The notes under the pieces: model-generated
The model's database searches: none
The model's input: the letters and a program-made list of their open reading frames with translations, nothing else
What the model was told of the DNA's origin: nothing
Part shown: positions 1-5,794 of the stretch, one piece after another
Layout of the letters: the number at the start of each line of letters is the position of its first letter
Position numbering within the stretch: position 1 is the first letter of the stretch
Position numbers and translations under genes: made by a program
Assembly: GCA_020025755.1 (NCBI GenBank)
Contig: JAHHRO010000073.1
Location: 1 to 5,797 of the forward strand
DNA from: Butyricicoccus sp.
GTDB taxonomy: Bacteria > Bacillota > Clostridia > Oscillospirales > Butyricicoccaceae
DNA: 5,797 bases
Direction of reading: 5' to 3'

Positions 1-917
1 GTTTCCGGACGCATATAGTTGCCGAAATCAAAGGGTTCATAGTAAGAGAGGTTGAGCATCCAGCCGGAATCGAATTGTGCGGCATAGCTGCTTGCGAGTT
101 CTGCGGCGCGATCCTGTGCCATCTGGAACAGTTCCATAACGGTCTCCGTGCATACGATATCGGGTTTCCAGAGGTTGCGCCAAGGTGTGCGGGATTCATT
201 GAGGGCATCCCACTGGGGCAAACCGGCACGGATATGGGAACTGAGTACAGCAGTTTTGCCTAAGATCCGCTCTATGGCACGGGCGGAGGCGCGCAGGGTT
301 CTTCCGCCGCCGAAGAAGATCCGCTGATATGCCAGCATTTCCGAGAAGATCGGACGCAGTTCACGGGTCGAAATTTCCTCGCGCAGCACACGATGTACCA
401 AGTGGCGCAGGATGACTGCCAGTATCGCAGTTTCCTCGTCGGTCAGGCGATAGGCTTCGACCGGAAGGCGCAGGTGATCGCCTTTGAGTTTGTCGAACAG
501 GGCACAGTCGATATCGGACTCGATCTGACAATGGATCGAAGTCGGGTCTTCCTTGGGCATGGCTTCCAGACATTCGTGCTGACGGTAATATACATAAGGG
601 TGCACCATGCTGTCCAAGGCATAATGACAGAGAAAGCCATAAAAATAAGCGGCGGCGATATGATGCGCCGTGCCCGTCAAATGGTTGACGATTTCCGCAA
701 AGACAGCGAACAGCTCATCTGTTTTTTCTTCATGCAGGCGTGCGCCGATCGCATGCAGAGGACTTCCGGCATATACCTTGTGAAAGAACAATGGATCAGG
801 ACCGTGCAGACCCCAACGGAATACAGCAGGGTGCAGTGCTGCTTCGCGCTGGGCAGCGGCTGGGAAAACGGAAAGTGCATATTCTCCGAGAAGGTCGTGT
901 GCAATAAAGTCTGCCAT
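1..917 (-). CDS. Zinc-dependent phospholipase C family protein, C-terminus beyond window
   Basis: This frame is open on the minus strand from an ATG at 917-915 to the window edge, giving 305 codons without a stop, so the gene is incomplete at its 3' end. The protein begins MADFIAHDLLG and has no signal peptide or membrane segment. The spacing of likely metal ligands resembles the bacterial zinc phospholipase C / alpha-toxin catalytic fold: H7, D41 in HGPDP, H98 and D102 and H106 in the HYALDSMVHP stretch, then H129 and E133 (HxxxE), with H62 or H79 possibly filling a further ligand position. Members of this family hydrolyse phospholipid head groups using a tri-zinc centre. Known toxins are secreted, whereas this one appears intracellular, so its substrate is unknown and the family name should not be read as proof of lipase activity. 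A Shine-Dalgarno AGGAAGG lies about 10 nt before the ATG. The gene diverges from the response regulator gene. The family call is fairly secure; the function is not. Confidence 0.82.
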   Translation of the reverse strand, partial: MADFIAHDLLGEYALSVFPAAAQREAALHPAVFRWGLHGPDPLFFHKVYAGSPLHAIGARLHEEKTDELFAVFAEIVNHLTGTAHHIAAAYFYGFLCHYALDSMVHPYVYYRQHECLEAMPKEDPTSIHCQIESDIDCALFDKLKGDHLRLPVEAYRLTDEETAILAVILRHLVHRVLREEISTRELRPIFSEMLAYQRIFFGGGRTLRASARAIERILGKTAVLSSHIRAGLPQWDALNESRTPWRNLWKPDIVCTETVMELFQMAQDRAAELASSYAAQFDSGWMLNLSYYEPFDFGNYMRPE

Positions 918-954
918 AGCGTAAGTACCTTCCTTTCTTCTACTTCTTGTTCTT

Positions 955-983
955 ATTATACTTGATTTTCACAGGAACGGAAA
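955..983 (-). promoter_or_regulatory. Promoter of the phospholipase-family gene
   Basis: Read on the minus strand, a perfect TATAAT sits at 960-955. With a 17-nt spacer the -35 position (983-978) reads TTTCCG, which matches the TTGACA consensus poorly. The predicted transcript starts near 948 and has a purine-rich leader of about 30 nt that contains the Shine-Dalgarno. The box lies within the divergent region shared with the regulator gene, and the two -10 elements are about 115 bp apart. Confidence 0.55.
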
Positions 984-1039
984 GAGTAAACCAAAAAAAT
1001 GCACGGCTTTCATAAAGTAAAACAAAAGTATCCCTGCAT

Positions 1040-1065
1040 TTACAATTCTTTCATGTTCTTTCGTG
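1040..1065 (+). promoter_or_regulatory. Tandem 10-bp direct repeats, candidate response-regulator operator
   Basis: Two adjacent 10-mers, TTCTTTCATG (1046-1055) and TTCTTTCGTG (1056-1065), differ at one base. In hexamer register the area reads TTACAA (1040), TTCATG (1050) and TTCGTG (1060), one element per helical turn. The last element ends 10 bp before the TATAAT at 1076, where a -35 would normally be. OmpR/PhoB-family dimers bind head-to-tail direct repeats with this phasing and can replace a -35. Binding by the adjacent regulator is inference. Confidence 0.5.
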
Positions 1066-1075
1066 AAATCAGGTG

Positions 1076-1081
1076 TATAAT
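1076..1081 (+). promoter_or_regulatory. -10 element of the two-component operon promoter
   Basis: A perfect TATAAT preceded directly by TG. No TTGACA-like -35 is found 16-18 bp upstream, where the sequence is occupied by the tandem repeats. Transcription would start near 1088, giving a leader of about 50 nt before the ATG at 1139. Lack of a -35 fits an activator-dependent promoter. Confidence 0.6.
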
Positions 1082-1138
1082 AAGGATATGATGCGATTCT
1101 TTGCGCATGACAGCATGATAAAAAAGGTGGGAACACAA

Positions 1139-1822
1139 ATGAGTAATAAAAAGATTTTGATTGTAGAAGATGATGATAATATCAGGGAATTGCTGCGCCT
1201 TTATCTGGAACGGGAAGGATACGAAATTTCCGAAGCGGAAAATGGCGCGATCGGTCTGTCCAAGTGGAAGGCGGAAAATCCGGATATGATGCTTTTGGAT
1301 GTTATGATGCCGGTGATGGATGGATGGCAGGTCATTCGGGAGGTTCGCGATTCAGGCTCCAGTATGCCGGTCATCATGATTACGGCGAAGGGGGAGACCA
1401 TGGACAAGGTGTCCGGTCTGGAACTGGGGGCAGATGACTATATCGTAAAGCCGCTCGAAATGCGTGAAGTGGTGGCGCGTGTGCGTGCAGTTCTGCGCCG
1501 CCTGTCTCCAGATGACAGCAGCAAACTGGTCTTTGATGGATTGACGATCGATAAACAGGCATATGAACTTGTGATCGGCGGCAAGCGCGTGGATGCACCG
1601 CCGAAGGAGATCGAACTGCTATACTTTCTGGCTCAAAGTCCCAATCGGGTATTCACGCGTGCGCAGCTCCTTGATGATGTGTGGGGTTTTGATTATTTTG
1701 GTGATACACGCACTGTCGATGTGCATGTAAAGCGACTGCGTGAAAAATTAGAGGGTGCTTCGGATAAATGGGAACTCAAAACAGTCTGGGGTGTTGGATA
1801 TAAGTTTGAAACCAAGAGTTAA
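1139..1822 (+). CDS. OmpR/PhoB-family DNA-binding response regulator
   Basis: The 227-residue protein has the standard two-domain length. The receiver domain (about 1-118) shows the acidic pocket E10-D11-D12, phosphoacceptor D54 in LLDVMMP, T82 and K104 in the IVKP motif. The winged-helix DNA-binding domain (about 128-225) contains the RTVDVHVKRLREKL recognition helix (191-204) and ends in the WGVGYKF wing. Phosphorylation by the cognate kinase should promote dimerisation and binding to direct repeats. The ATG at 1139 was chosen because AAGGTGG lies 8 nt before it and the conserved receiver begins there at once; a longer reading from GTG at 1073 would overlap the -10 box and add 22 unconserved-looking residues. 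The kinase gene follows after 21 nt, so the two are co-transcribed. Subfamily assignment (WalR-, PhoP-, CssR- or CiaR-like) cannot be settled by eye. Confidence 0.95.
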   Translation: MSNKKILIVEDDDNIRELLRLYLEREGYEISEAENGAIGLSKWKAENPDMMLLDVMMPVMDGWQVIREVRDSGSSMPVIMITAKGETMDKVSGLELGADDYIVKPLEMREVVARVRAVLRRLSPDDSSKLVFDGLTIDKQAYELVIGGKRVDAPPKEIELLYFLAQSPNRVFTRAQLLDDVWGFDYFGDTRTVDVHVKRLREKLEGASDKWELKTVWGVGYKFETKS

Positions 1823-1827
1823 GGCAC

Positions 1828-1834
1828 GGAGGGG
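1828..1834 (+). promoter_or_regulatory. Ribosome binding site that decides the TTG start of the kinase
   Basis: GGAGGGG lies 9 nt before TTG at 1844. No in-frame ATG or GTG is better placed, and the next residues (KHSFFTKNF, then a hydrophobic helix) form a natural N-terminus for a membrane kinase. The strong Shine-Dalgarno may offset the weak start codon. Confidence 0.75.
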
Positions 1835-1843
1835 AACAGGGCA

Positions 1844-3304
1844 TTGAAACATAGTTTTTTCACCAAAAATTTCCTTTCTTTCGTGGTGCTGATCGTGGTC
1901 GCGTTCACGCTTGCAGCAGGAGCGTTTTTTTATCAGATGGATCGCTATGCCAAGGAAGAAAAAGAGGAACAGCTCAATGCAGCGGCACAGTCGATCGCGG
2001 AACTAACGAGTTATGCGGTCAAGACGGGAGATACGCTTAATATTGCGGTGCTGGATGTATCCCTAAAAAGCACCGCACAGCAAGATCAAATGAGTATCCT
2101 GATCACAGATCCCAGCGGAAAGGTACTCATGCGTGTAGAACCGGATTATGAGGACATTCCGGCAGGCGATCAGATCCCTTTTCCGGTCGTGCATGCGCTG
2201 ACGCGAACAGGGACCTATTCGGAAACCGGAATGCTCGGCACTTTGTTCAAGGAATCCAACTATATCGTGGGGACATTGTGCAAGGATACGGACGGAACAA
2301 ATCTGGCATTGGTGTTCGTTGCGGCGAGCACAGAGCGTGTTGTGGGTATGTTGCGGCAGATCACGCAGATCTTTGTCGTGATTCTGATGGGGGTGCTGAT
2401 GTGCGCCCTCGTCATCAGTTACTTTATCTCTATCCGTATGACACGTCCCCTGAAAACGATGGCAAATGCAGCAAAGGAATTTGCAGCCGGTAATTTCAGT
2501 GTGCGTGTACCCGAGGACAATCGGTGTGACGAGATCGATGAACTGGCGACCTCGTTCAATAATATGGCGCGTGATCTGGAGCAGCTGGAGGAATTGACCC
2601 AAAACTTTATTGGGAACGTATCACATGAGTTCAAGACCCCTATGACTACCATCAGCGGCTTTGTGGATGGAATGCTTGATGGTACGATTCCGGAGGATCA
2701 GCAGAAAAAATATCTGCATGTGATCTCTGATGAGGTCAAGCGGCTTTCCCGTATGACGATGAGTATGCTGGCAGCGGCAAAGATCCAGTCAGGGGAGCTT
2801 ATCATCAGTCCCGTGCCGTTCGATTTCTCTGAGATGGCAAGTGAGATCCTGTTTTCGTTCGAGCAGAAGATCAATGGAAAGAATGTGGAAGTCGATGCCG
2901 ATTTTGCCGATCGGCTTATGGTCATGGGCGATCGCGATCATGTATTCCGTGCTGTTTATAATCTTGTGGACAATGCTGTGAAGTTCATTGATACCGGTGG
3001 TACGCTCCGTGTTTCGGCGTATCCGGCAGGGGCGTTCTGTGAATTTTCCATTTGCAATACAGGCGGCGGCATTCCAGCAGAGGATATCCCATATATCTTT
3101 GACCGCTTTTATAAAACCGATCGCTCCCGTTCGCGTGACCGCTCGGGTGCCGGTCTGGGTCTTTATATTGTGAAGAATATCATCAATTTGCATGGCGGTG
3201 ATATTTCTGTGCGTTCTGATGGCGGTGAAACGGAGTTTTCCTTCACCCTGCCGCTTGCACCGGTGACAAAGTCCGGAAAATTCCAGAAACAGCAGGGTGC
3301 ATAA
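1844..3304 (+). CDS. Membrane sensor histidine kinase (HAMP, HisKA, HATPase_c)
   Basis: This 486-residue sensor is the probable partner of the regulator encoded just upstream. Transmembrane helix 1 (about 9-29) and helix 2 (about 173-195) flank an extracytoplasmic domain of roughly 140 residues, whose ILITDPSGKVLMR segment (85-97) looks like a PAS/Cache-type strand pair. A HAMP linker follows (about 196-250). The HisKA domain carries H261 in NVSHEFKTPM, with the HExxT phosphatase signature (E262, T265), so the protein can probably both phosphorylate and dephosphorylate its partner. The ATPase domain has an N box (N373 and N377), the F box FDRFYK (419-424) and G2 GAGLGL (435-440). The G1 box reads NTGGGI (405-410), with Asn where Asp is usual. 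Translation starts at TTG. No intrinsic terminator follows, so some read-through into htrA is possible. The domain organisation resembles WalK/PhoR-type kinases; the signal sensed is unknown. Confidence 0.95.
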   Translation: MKHSFFTKNFLSFVVLIVVAFTLAAGAFFYQMDRYAKEEKEEQLNAAAQSIAELTSYAVKTGDTLNIAVLDVSLKSTAQQDQMSILITDPSGKVLMRVEPDYEDIPAGDQIPFPVVHALTRTGTYSETGMLGTLFKESNYIVGTLCKDTDGTNLALVFVAASTERVVGMLRQITQIFVVILMGVLMCALVISYFISIRMTRPLKTMANAAKEFAAGNFSVRVPEDNRCDEIDELATSFNNMARDLEQLEELTQNFIGNVSHEFKTPMTTISGFVDGMLDGTIPEDQQKKYLHVISDEVKRLSRMTMSMLAAAKIQSGELIISPVPFDFSEMASEILFSFEQKINGKNVEVDADFADRLMVMGDRDHVFRAVYNLVDNAVKFIDTGGTLRVSAYPAGAFCEFSICNTGGGIPAEDIPYIFDRFYKTDRSRSRDRSGAGLGLYIVKNIINLHGGDISVRSDGGETEFSFTLPLAPVTKSGKFQKQQGA

Positions 3305-3331
3305 AACAGAAGTCCTGACTGTACACCGAAG

Positions 3332-3370
3332 TTCACAAAATATTCATATCAGTGACAACAAAGTATCACA
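3332..3370 (+). promoter_or_regulatory. 11-bp-phased TTCAYA-like elements upstream of htrA
   Basis: Hexamers at exact 11-bp steps read TTCACA (3332), TTCATA (3343), GACAAC (3354, poor) and ATCACA (3365). The last ends 9 bp before the TACAAT at 3380. The TTCAYR core resembles the elements before the response regulator gene, and the spacing matches the 6-plus-5 pattern known for PhoP, CiaR and related regulators. The region is AT-rich, so chance similarity is possible. Confidence 0.4.
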
Positions 3371-3379
3371 ATCCATGCG

Positions 3380-3385
3380 TACAAT
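3380..3385 (+). promoter_or_regulatory. -10 element of the htrA promoter
   Basis: TACAAT matches the -10 consensus at five of six positions. At 17-bp spacing the -35 position reads AACAAA, which is not a -35. GTGACA at 3352 resembles one but lies 22 bp away, too far. The predicted start near 3392 leaves about 26 nt of leader, including the AAAGGA Shine-Dalgarno. This suggests htrA has its own, probably activated, promoter. Confidence 0.5.
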
Positions 3386-3417
3386 AAAACCAGAACGAAA
3401 CGAAAGGATGTTGCGTT

Positions 3418-4926
3418 ATGGATTTTGAGAATAAGAATACTGAAAATACAAATGAAGTACCTTCTGCCGATGCACAGTTCATGCATCAGCCGGAAACACA
3501 AAATACACAGCCGATCCCAATGGAGGAGCACTCACATACATGGGCGGATGATTCCGAGCATCACCAAGCTGCGCAGCCGCACAGTCCCATAGAAACACAG
3601 TCCTATGCGACCTATCAGGAATGGGCGGCAGCCGAACATAAGCGCACACAGAAGCAGCAGAAACGGCAGATGCGTAAGGACAGGAAAAACCGCAAGCCTC
3701 TGCTGGTCGCTGGTTCGATTGCGTGTGCATGTGCGCTGTTTGCAGGCGGCGTTGCACTGGGCGGCTTTATGAATGGCGGCGGTCGCGGTGGGAACTCTGC
3801 TCCCAGCGCGGTATTCAATGCAAATCTGCCAAGCGTCAATATTTCGGCACCAACGAATACCGTCAGCACAAGTAATACGGGGCTTTCCGGTGAGGAGATC
3901 TATGCGAAGGTATCCCCGTCAGTCGTTTCGGTACAGGCAGTCAATTTGCAGGACGGAAAGGGCGGTACAGGTTCCGGCGTGATCATGAGCAGGGACGGCT
4001 ATGTGATCACCAACCACCATGTCGTGACCAACGAGACCACAGGTGCGCCGCTGGATAAGATCACCGTGGTTATGGCAGACGGCACCATGCGTCCGGCAGA
4101 GATCAAGGGTGTCGATAAGCAGACCGATCTTGCTGTACTCAAGATCGATCCGAATGGGATCGAGATCGTACCGGCTGAGTTTGGAGATTCCAAGACGTTA
4201 CAGCCCGGTGAGGCAGTCTTTGCGATCGGTTCTCCCGGTGGACTGGAACTTGCAAACACCATCACAGGCGGTCATATCTCCGCGCTCAACCGTGATATCA
4301 CCATCGAAGACCGTGTCATGAGTCTCATTCAGACCGATGCAGCGATCAATCCGGGCAACTCGGGCGGTGCGCTCATCAATAAATATGGTCAGGTCATTGG
4401 CATTACATCGGCAAAGCTGGGTATCAGCTACTTTGAGGGTCTGGGCTTTGCCATCCCGATGGATACCGCAAAGCCGATCGTGGATGAACTGATCCAGAGT
4501 GGTTATGTGGCAGGTCGTCCACAGATCGGCGTTTCGGGTCGCGATGTGAGCGTAGAGAAGTCGGAAGCATTTGGCGTACCGCAGGGCGTACAGGTCTATG
4601 GTGTAGACTCCCGTTCCAATGCGGCGGCAGCAGGTGTGCAGGTCAATGATATCATCATTGGTGTCAACGGCAAGACCATTACAGGCATGGCAGAGATCAA
4701 TAAAGCCAAGGAAGGCATGAAGGCTGGCGACAAGCTGACCCTTCGTTTGTACCGTCTGTCTACGGGCAAAGAACTGACGGTTTCCTTTGCGCTGAACGAT
4801 CAGCATGATCTGCAGGGCATCGATCCGCAGATGCAGGCACAGCAGCAACAGCAGGAGCAGCAACAGCACCGTCAGCAGCAGGGACGGTACTACAATGATC
4901 CGTTCAGCTTCTTCTTTGGCTGGTAA
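3418..4926 (+). CDS. htrA: HtrA/DegP-like membrane-anchored serine protease with PDZ domain
   Basis: The 502-residue protein should act on the outer face of the membrane, degrading or refolding damaged exported proteins. Residues 1-93 form a hydrophilic cytoplasmic tail: acidic and His/Gln-rich first, then very basic (KRTQKQQKRQMRKDRKNRK, 75-93). A signal-anchor helix spans about 94-117, followed by a Gly/Ser/Asn/Thr-rich linker to about 155. The trypsin-like domain (about 158-365) has all three catalytic residues: H201 in TNHHVV, D237 in QTDLAVL and S315 in NPGNSGG. One PDZ domain follows (about 366-460). The last 40 residues are unusual: a Gln-rich stretch (471-488) and an aromatic end, YYNDPFSFFFGW. 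The start has AAAGGA 9 nt upstream. Single-PDZ, membrane-anchored HtrA is normal for Firmicutes, though the long N-terminal tail and Gln-rich end make this one longer than many. It follows the two-component genes by 113 nt and ends at a strong terminator. Control by that system is likely but inferred. Confidence 0.95.
   Translation: MDFENKNTENTNEVPSADAQFMHQPETQNTQPIPMEEHSHTWADDSEHHQAAQPHSPIETQSYATYQEWAAAEHKRTQKQQKRQMRKDRKNRKPLLVAGSIACACALFAGGVALGGFMNGGGRGGNSAPSAVFNANLPSVNISAPTNTVSTSNTGLSGEEIYAKVSPSVVSVQAVNLQDGKGGTGSGVIMSRDGYVITNHHVVTNETTGAPLDKITVVMADGTMRPAEIKGVDKQTDLAVLKIDPNGIEIVPAEFGDSKTLQPGEAVFAIGSPGGLELANTITGGHISALNRDITIEDRVMSLIQTDAAINPGNSGGALINKYGQVIGITSAKLGISYFEGLGFAIPMDTAKPIVDELIQSGYVAGRPQIGVSGRDVSVEKSEAFGVPQGVQVYGVDSRSNAAAAGVQVNDIIIGVNGKTITGMAEINKAKEGMKAGDKLTLRLYRLSTGKELTVSFALNDQHDLQGIDPQMQAQQQQQEQQQHRQQQGRYYNDPFSFFFGW
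4828..4881 (+). repeat. CAG/CAA-rich tract coding the Gln-rich tail of HtrA
   Basis: Codons 471-488 of htrA contain 13 Gln out of 18, encoded by a mix of CAG and CAA, with E480, H484 and R485 interrupting. The triplet structure could slip during replication and vary in length among strains without breaking the frame. It separates the PDZ domain from the aromatic C-terminus. Confidence 0.75.
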
Positions 4927-4939
4927 AGTTAAAATGGAG

Positions 4940-4987
4940 ACAAGGCTATATTTCCGAATTTTGGAGGTATAGCCTTGTAGTTTTTTT
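4940..4987 (+). terminator. Intrinsic terminator after htrA
   Basis: ACAAGGCTATA (4940-4950) pairs perfectly with TATAGCCTTGT (4968-4978). The pairing can continue inward through two G-U pairs and TCC/GGA to 4955/4963, making a stem of about 16 bp with a 7-nt loop. Seven T residues follow at 4981-4987. It begins 13 nt after the htrA stop and should isolate the KtrA gene from the stress operon. Confidence 0.92.
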
Positions 4988-5042
4988 ATGTACTTGTTCT
5001 CACAAATTTTACAAAAAGGGGATATGCTTTTGGAAACAGTGG

Positions 5043-5051
5043 TGCTATAAT
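5043..5051 (+). promoter_or_regulatory. Extended -10 promoter of the KtrA-type gene
   Basis: TGCTATAAT is a perfect extended -10 (TG, one base, TATAAT at 5046-5051). The -35 position at 17-bp spacing reads TATGCT and is poor, as is common for extended -10 promoters. The start would be near 5058, leaving a leader of about 50 nt, too short for a ydaO-type c-di-AMP riboswitch such as precedes some ktr operons. Confidence 0.65.
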
Positions 5052-5095
5052 GAAAGACGACAAAATGAACGATACGGCAGAAATCACCGTATGCT

Positions 5096-5100
5096 GGAGG
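5096..5100 (+). promoter_or_regulatory. Ribosome binding site that fixes the KtrA start
   Basis: GGAGG lies 8 nt before ATG at 5109. A reading from the in-frame ATG at 5091 would put this Shine-Dalgarno inside the coding region and add MLEEIK before the usual nucleotide-binding strand, so the downstream ATG is preferred. Confidence 0.8.
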
Positions 5101-5108
5101 AAATAAAA

Positions 5109-5759
5109 ATGAAATCGGTATTGCTGATTGGTTTGGGACGTTTTGGACGCCACATGGCGGGGAAACTGAATGAAATGAACCATGAGGTGCTGGCAATTGA
5201 TATCAACGAGCAGCGCGTCAATGATGTGCTGCCGCTTGTGACAAGTGCGCAGATCGGAGACAGTACGAACGAAAACTTTATTGCATCGCTTGGCGTGCGT
5301 AACTTCGACTTGTGTGTGGTTGCGATCGGCGACAACTTCCAAAGCTCGCTTGAGACCGTTGCGCTGCTCAAGGACTATGGTGCGCCCTTTGTAGTTGCAC
5401 GCGCAAACCGCGATGTACATGCAAAGTTTTTGCTCCGCAATGGCGCGGATGAGGTCGTGTATCCGGAAAAGGAAATGGCGATCCGCTCTGCCGTCAAATA
5501 CAGTTCGGATAATGTGTTTGACTATATCGAACTGACGGGTGATTATTCTATTTATGAGACGCCTGTACCGGAGGCGTGGGTCGGCAAAACCATGGTGGAG
5601 CTTGGTGTACGCACACGCTATCACATCAATGTAATGGCACTGCGCCGTGGATCGGAACTTTCTCCGCTGCCACGTCCGGATCATATTTTCCGTGGAGATG
5701 AAACTATGCTCATCATGGGCTCTAATAAGGATCTTACAAAGTTTATCCAGCGCAGATAA
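5109..5759 (+). CDS. ktrA: KtrA/TrkA-type RCK potassium-uptake regulatory subunit
   Basis: The 216-residue protein has the length of KtrA/KtrC, about half that of the double-domain TrkA of proteobacteria. Residues 1-125 form the RCK N-terminal Rossmann domain: the first strand leads into GLGRFG (8-13) and D31 ends the second strand, where it should hold the adenosine ribose of ATP/ADP or NAD(H). IGDSTN (49-54) and VVARAN (95-100) are further family-typical segments. Residues about 140-214 form the RCK_C domain, which binds c-di-AMP in several Firmicutes homologues. The protein should form a cytoplasmic octameric ring that gates a KtrB/TrkH-type membrane channel for potassium uptake. No channel gene is present in the window: htrA lies upstream behind a terminator and a hairpin follows directly. 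The gene therefore appears to be a single unit with its own promoter. KtrA versus KtrC naming cannot be decided here. Confidence 0.9.
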   Translation: MKSVLLIGLGRFGRHMAGKLNEMNHEVLAIDINEQRVNDVLPLVTSAQIGDSTNENFIASLGVRNFDLCVVAIGDNFQSSLETVALLKDYGAPFVVARANRDVHAKFLLRNGADEVVYPEKEMAIRSAVKYSSDNVFDYIELTGDYSIYETPVPEAWVGKTMVELGVRTRYHINVMALRRGSELSPLPRPDHIFRGDETMLIMGSNKDLTKFIQRR

Positions 5760-5763
5760 AAGA

Positions 5764-5794
5764 AAATGCTCGGCTGAAAAACAGCCGAGCATTT
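5764..5794 (+). terminator. Hairpin terminator after the KtrA gene, possibly bidirectional
   Basis: AAATGCTCGGCTG (5764-5776) and CAGCCGAGCATTT (5782-5794) form a perfect 13-bp stem with an AAAAA loop, starting 4 nt after the stop. On the plus strand the stem ends in TTT and the window stops 3 nt later, so a full T tract cannot be judged. On the minus strand the stem is followed by a T-rich run (TTTTCTTTT), which would also serve a convergent gene to the right. Confidence 0.82.

Noticed and set aside
393..965. Plus-strand open frame of 190 codons opposite the phospholipase gene
   Set aside because: It lies antisense to a frame with clear family motifs, has no domain-like features, and runs across the minus-strand promoter.
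1073..1138. N-terminal extension of the response regulator from GTG at 1073
   Set aside because: It overlaps the -10 box, lacks a ribosome binding site and precedes the normal receiver start.
3306..3322. Inverted repeat AGTC-CT-GACT after the kinase gene as a terminator
   Set aside because: The stem is only 4 bp with a 2-nt loop and no T tract follows.
3700..3740. Lipoprotein signal around C103/C105 in the HtrA anchor
   Set aside because: The residues before C103 are S-I-A with no Leu/Val at -3, and the hydrophobic stretch before it is too short; a plain signal anchor fits better.
3418..4926. High frequency of GATC in htrA as a possible methylation or uptake signal
   Set aside because: Most cases come from the preferred ATC isoleucine codon after a G-ending codon, or from GAT followed by a C-starting codon, so codon usage explains it.
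4998..5015. TCACAA and TTACAA elements upstream of the KtrA promoter as further regulator sites
   Set aside because: They are 9 bp apart and more than 30 bp from the -10, unlike the phasing and placement at the other two promoters.
5065..5106. Possible 13-codon leader peptide (MNDTAEITVCWRK) ending 2 nt before the KtrA start
   Set aside because: There is no Shine-Dalgarno before its ATG, no run of regulatory codons and no alternative hairpins, so it is most likely chance.
4198..5196. Minus-strand open frame of 332 codons spanning the htrA 3' end and the KtrA start
   Set aside because: It crosses a terminator and two genes on the other strand, is rich in Cys, His and Leu runs typical of an antisense shadow, and has no recognisable motif.
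4986..5792. Minus-strand open frame of 268 codons opposite the KtrA gene
   Set aside because: It is a codon-bias shadow of the KtrA frame; its start falls inside the terminal hairpin and no family features are seen.
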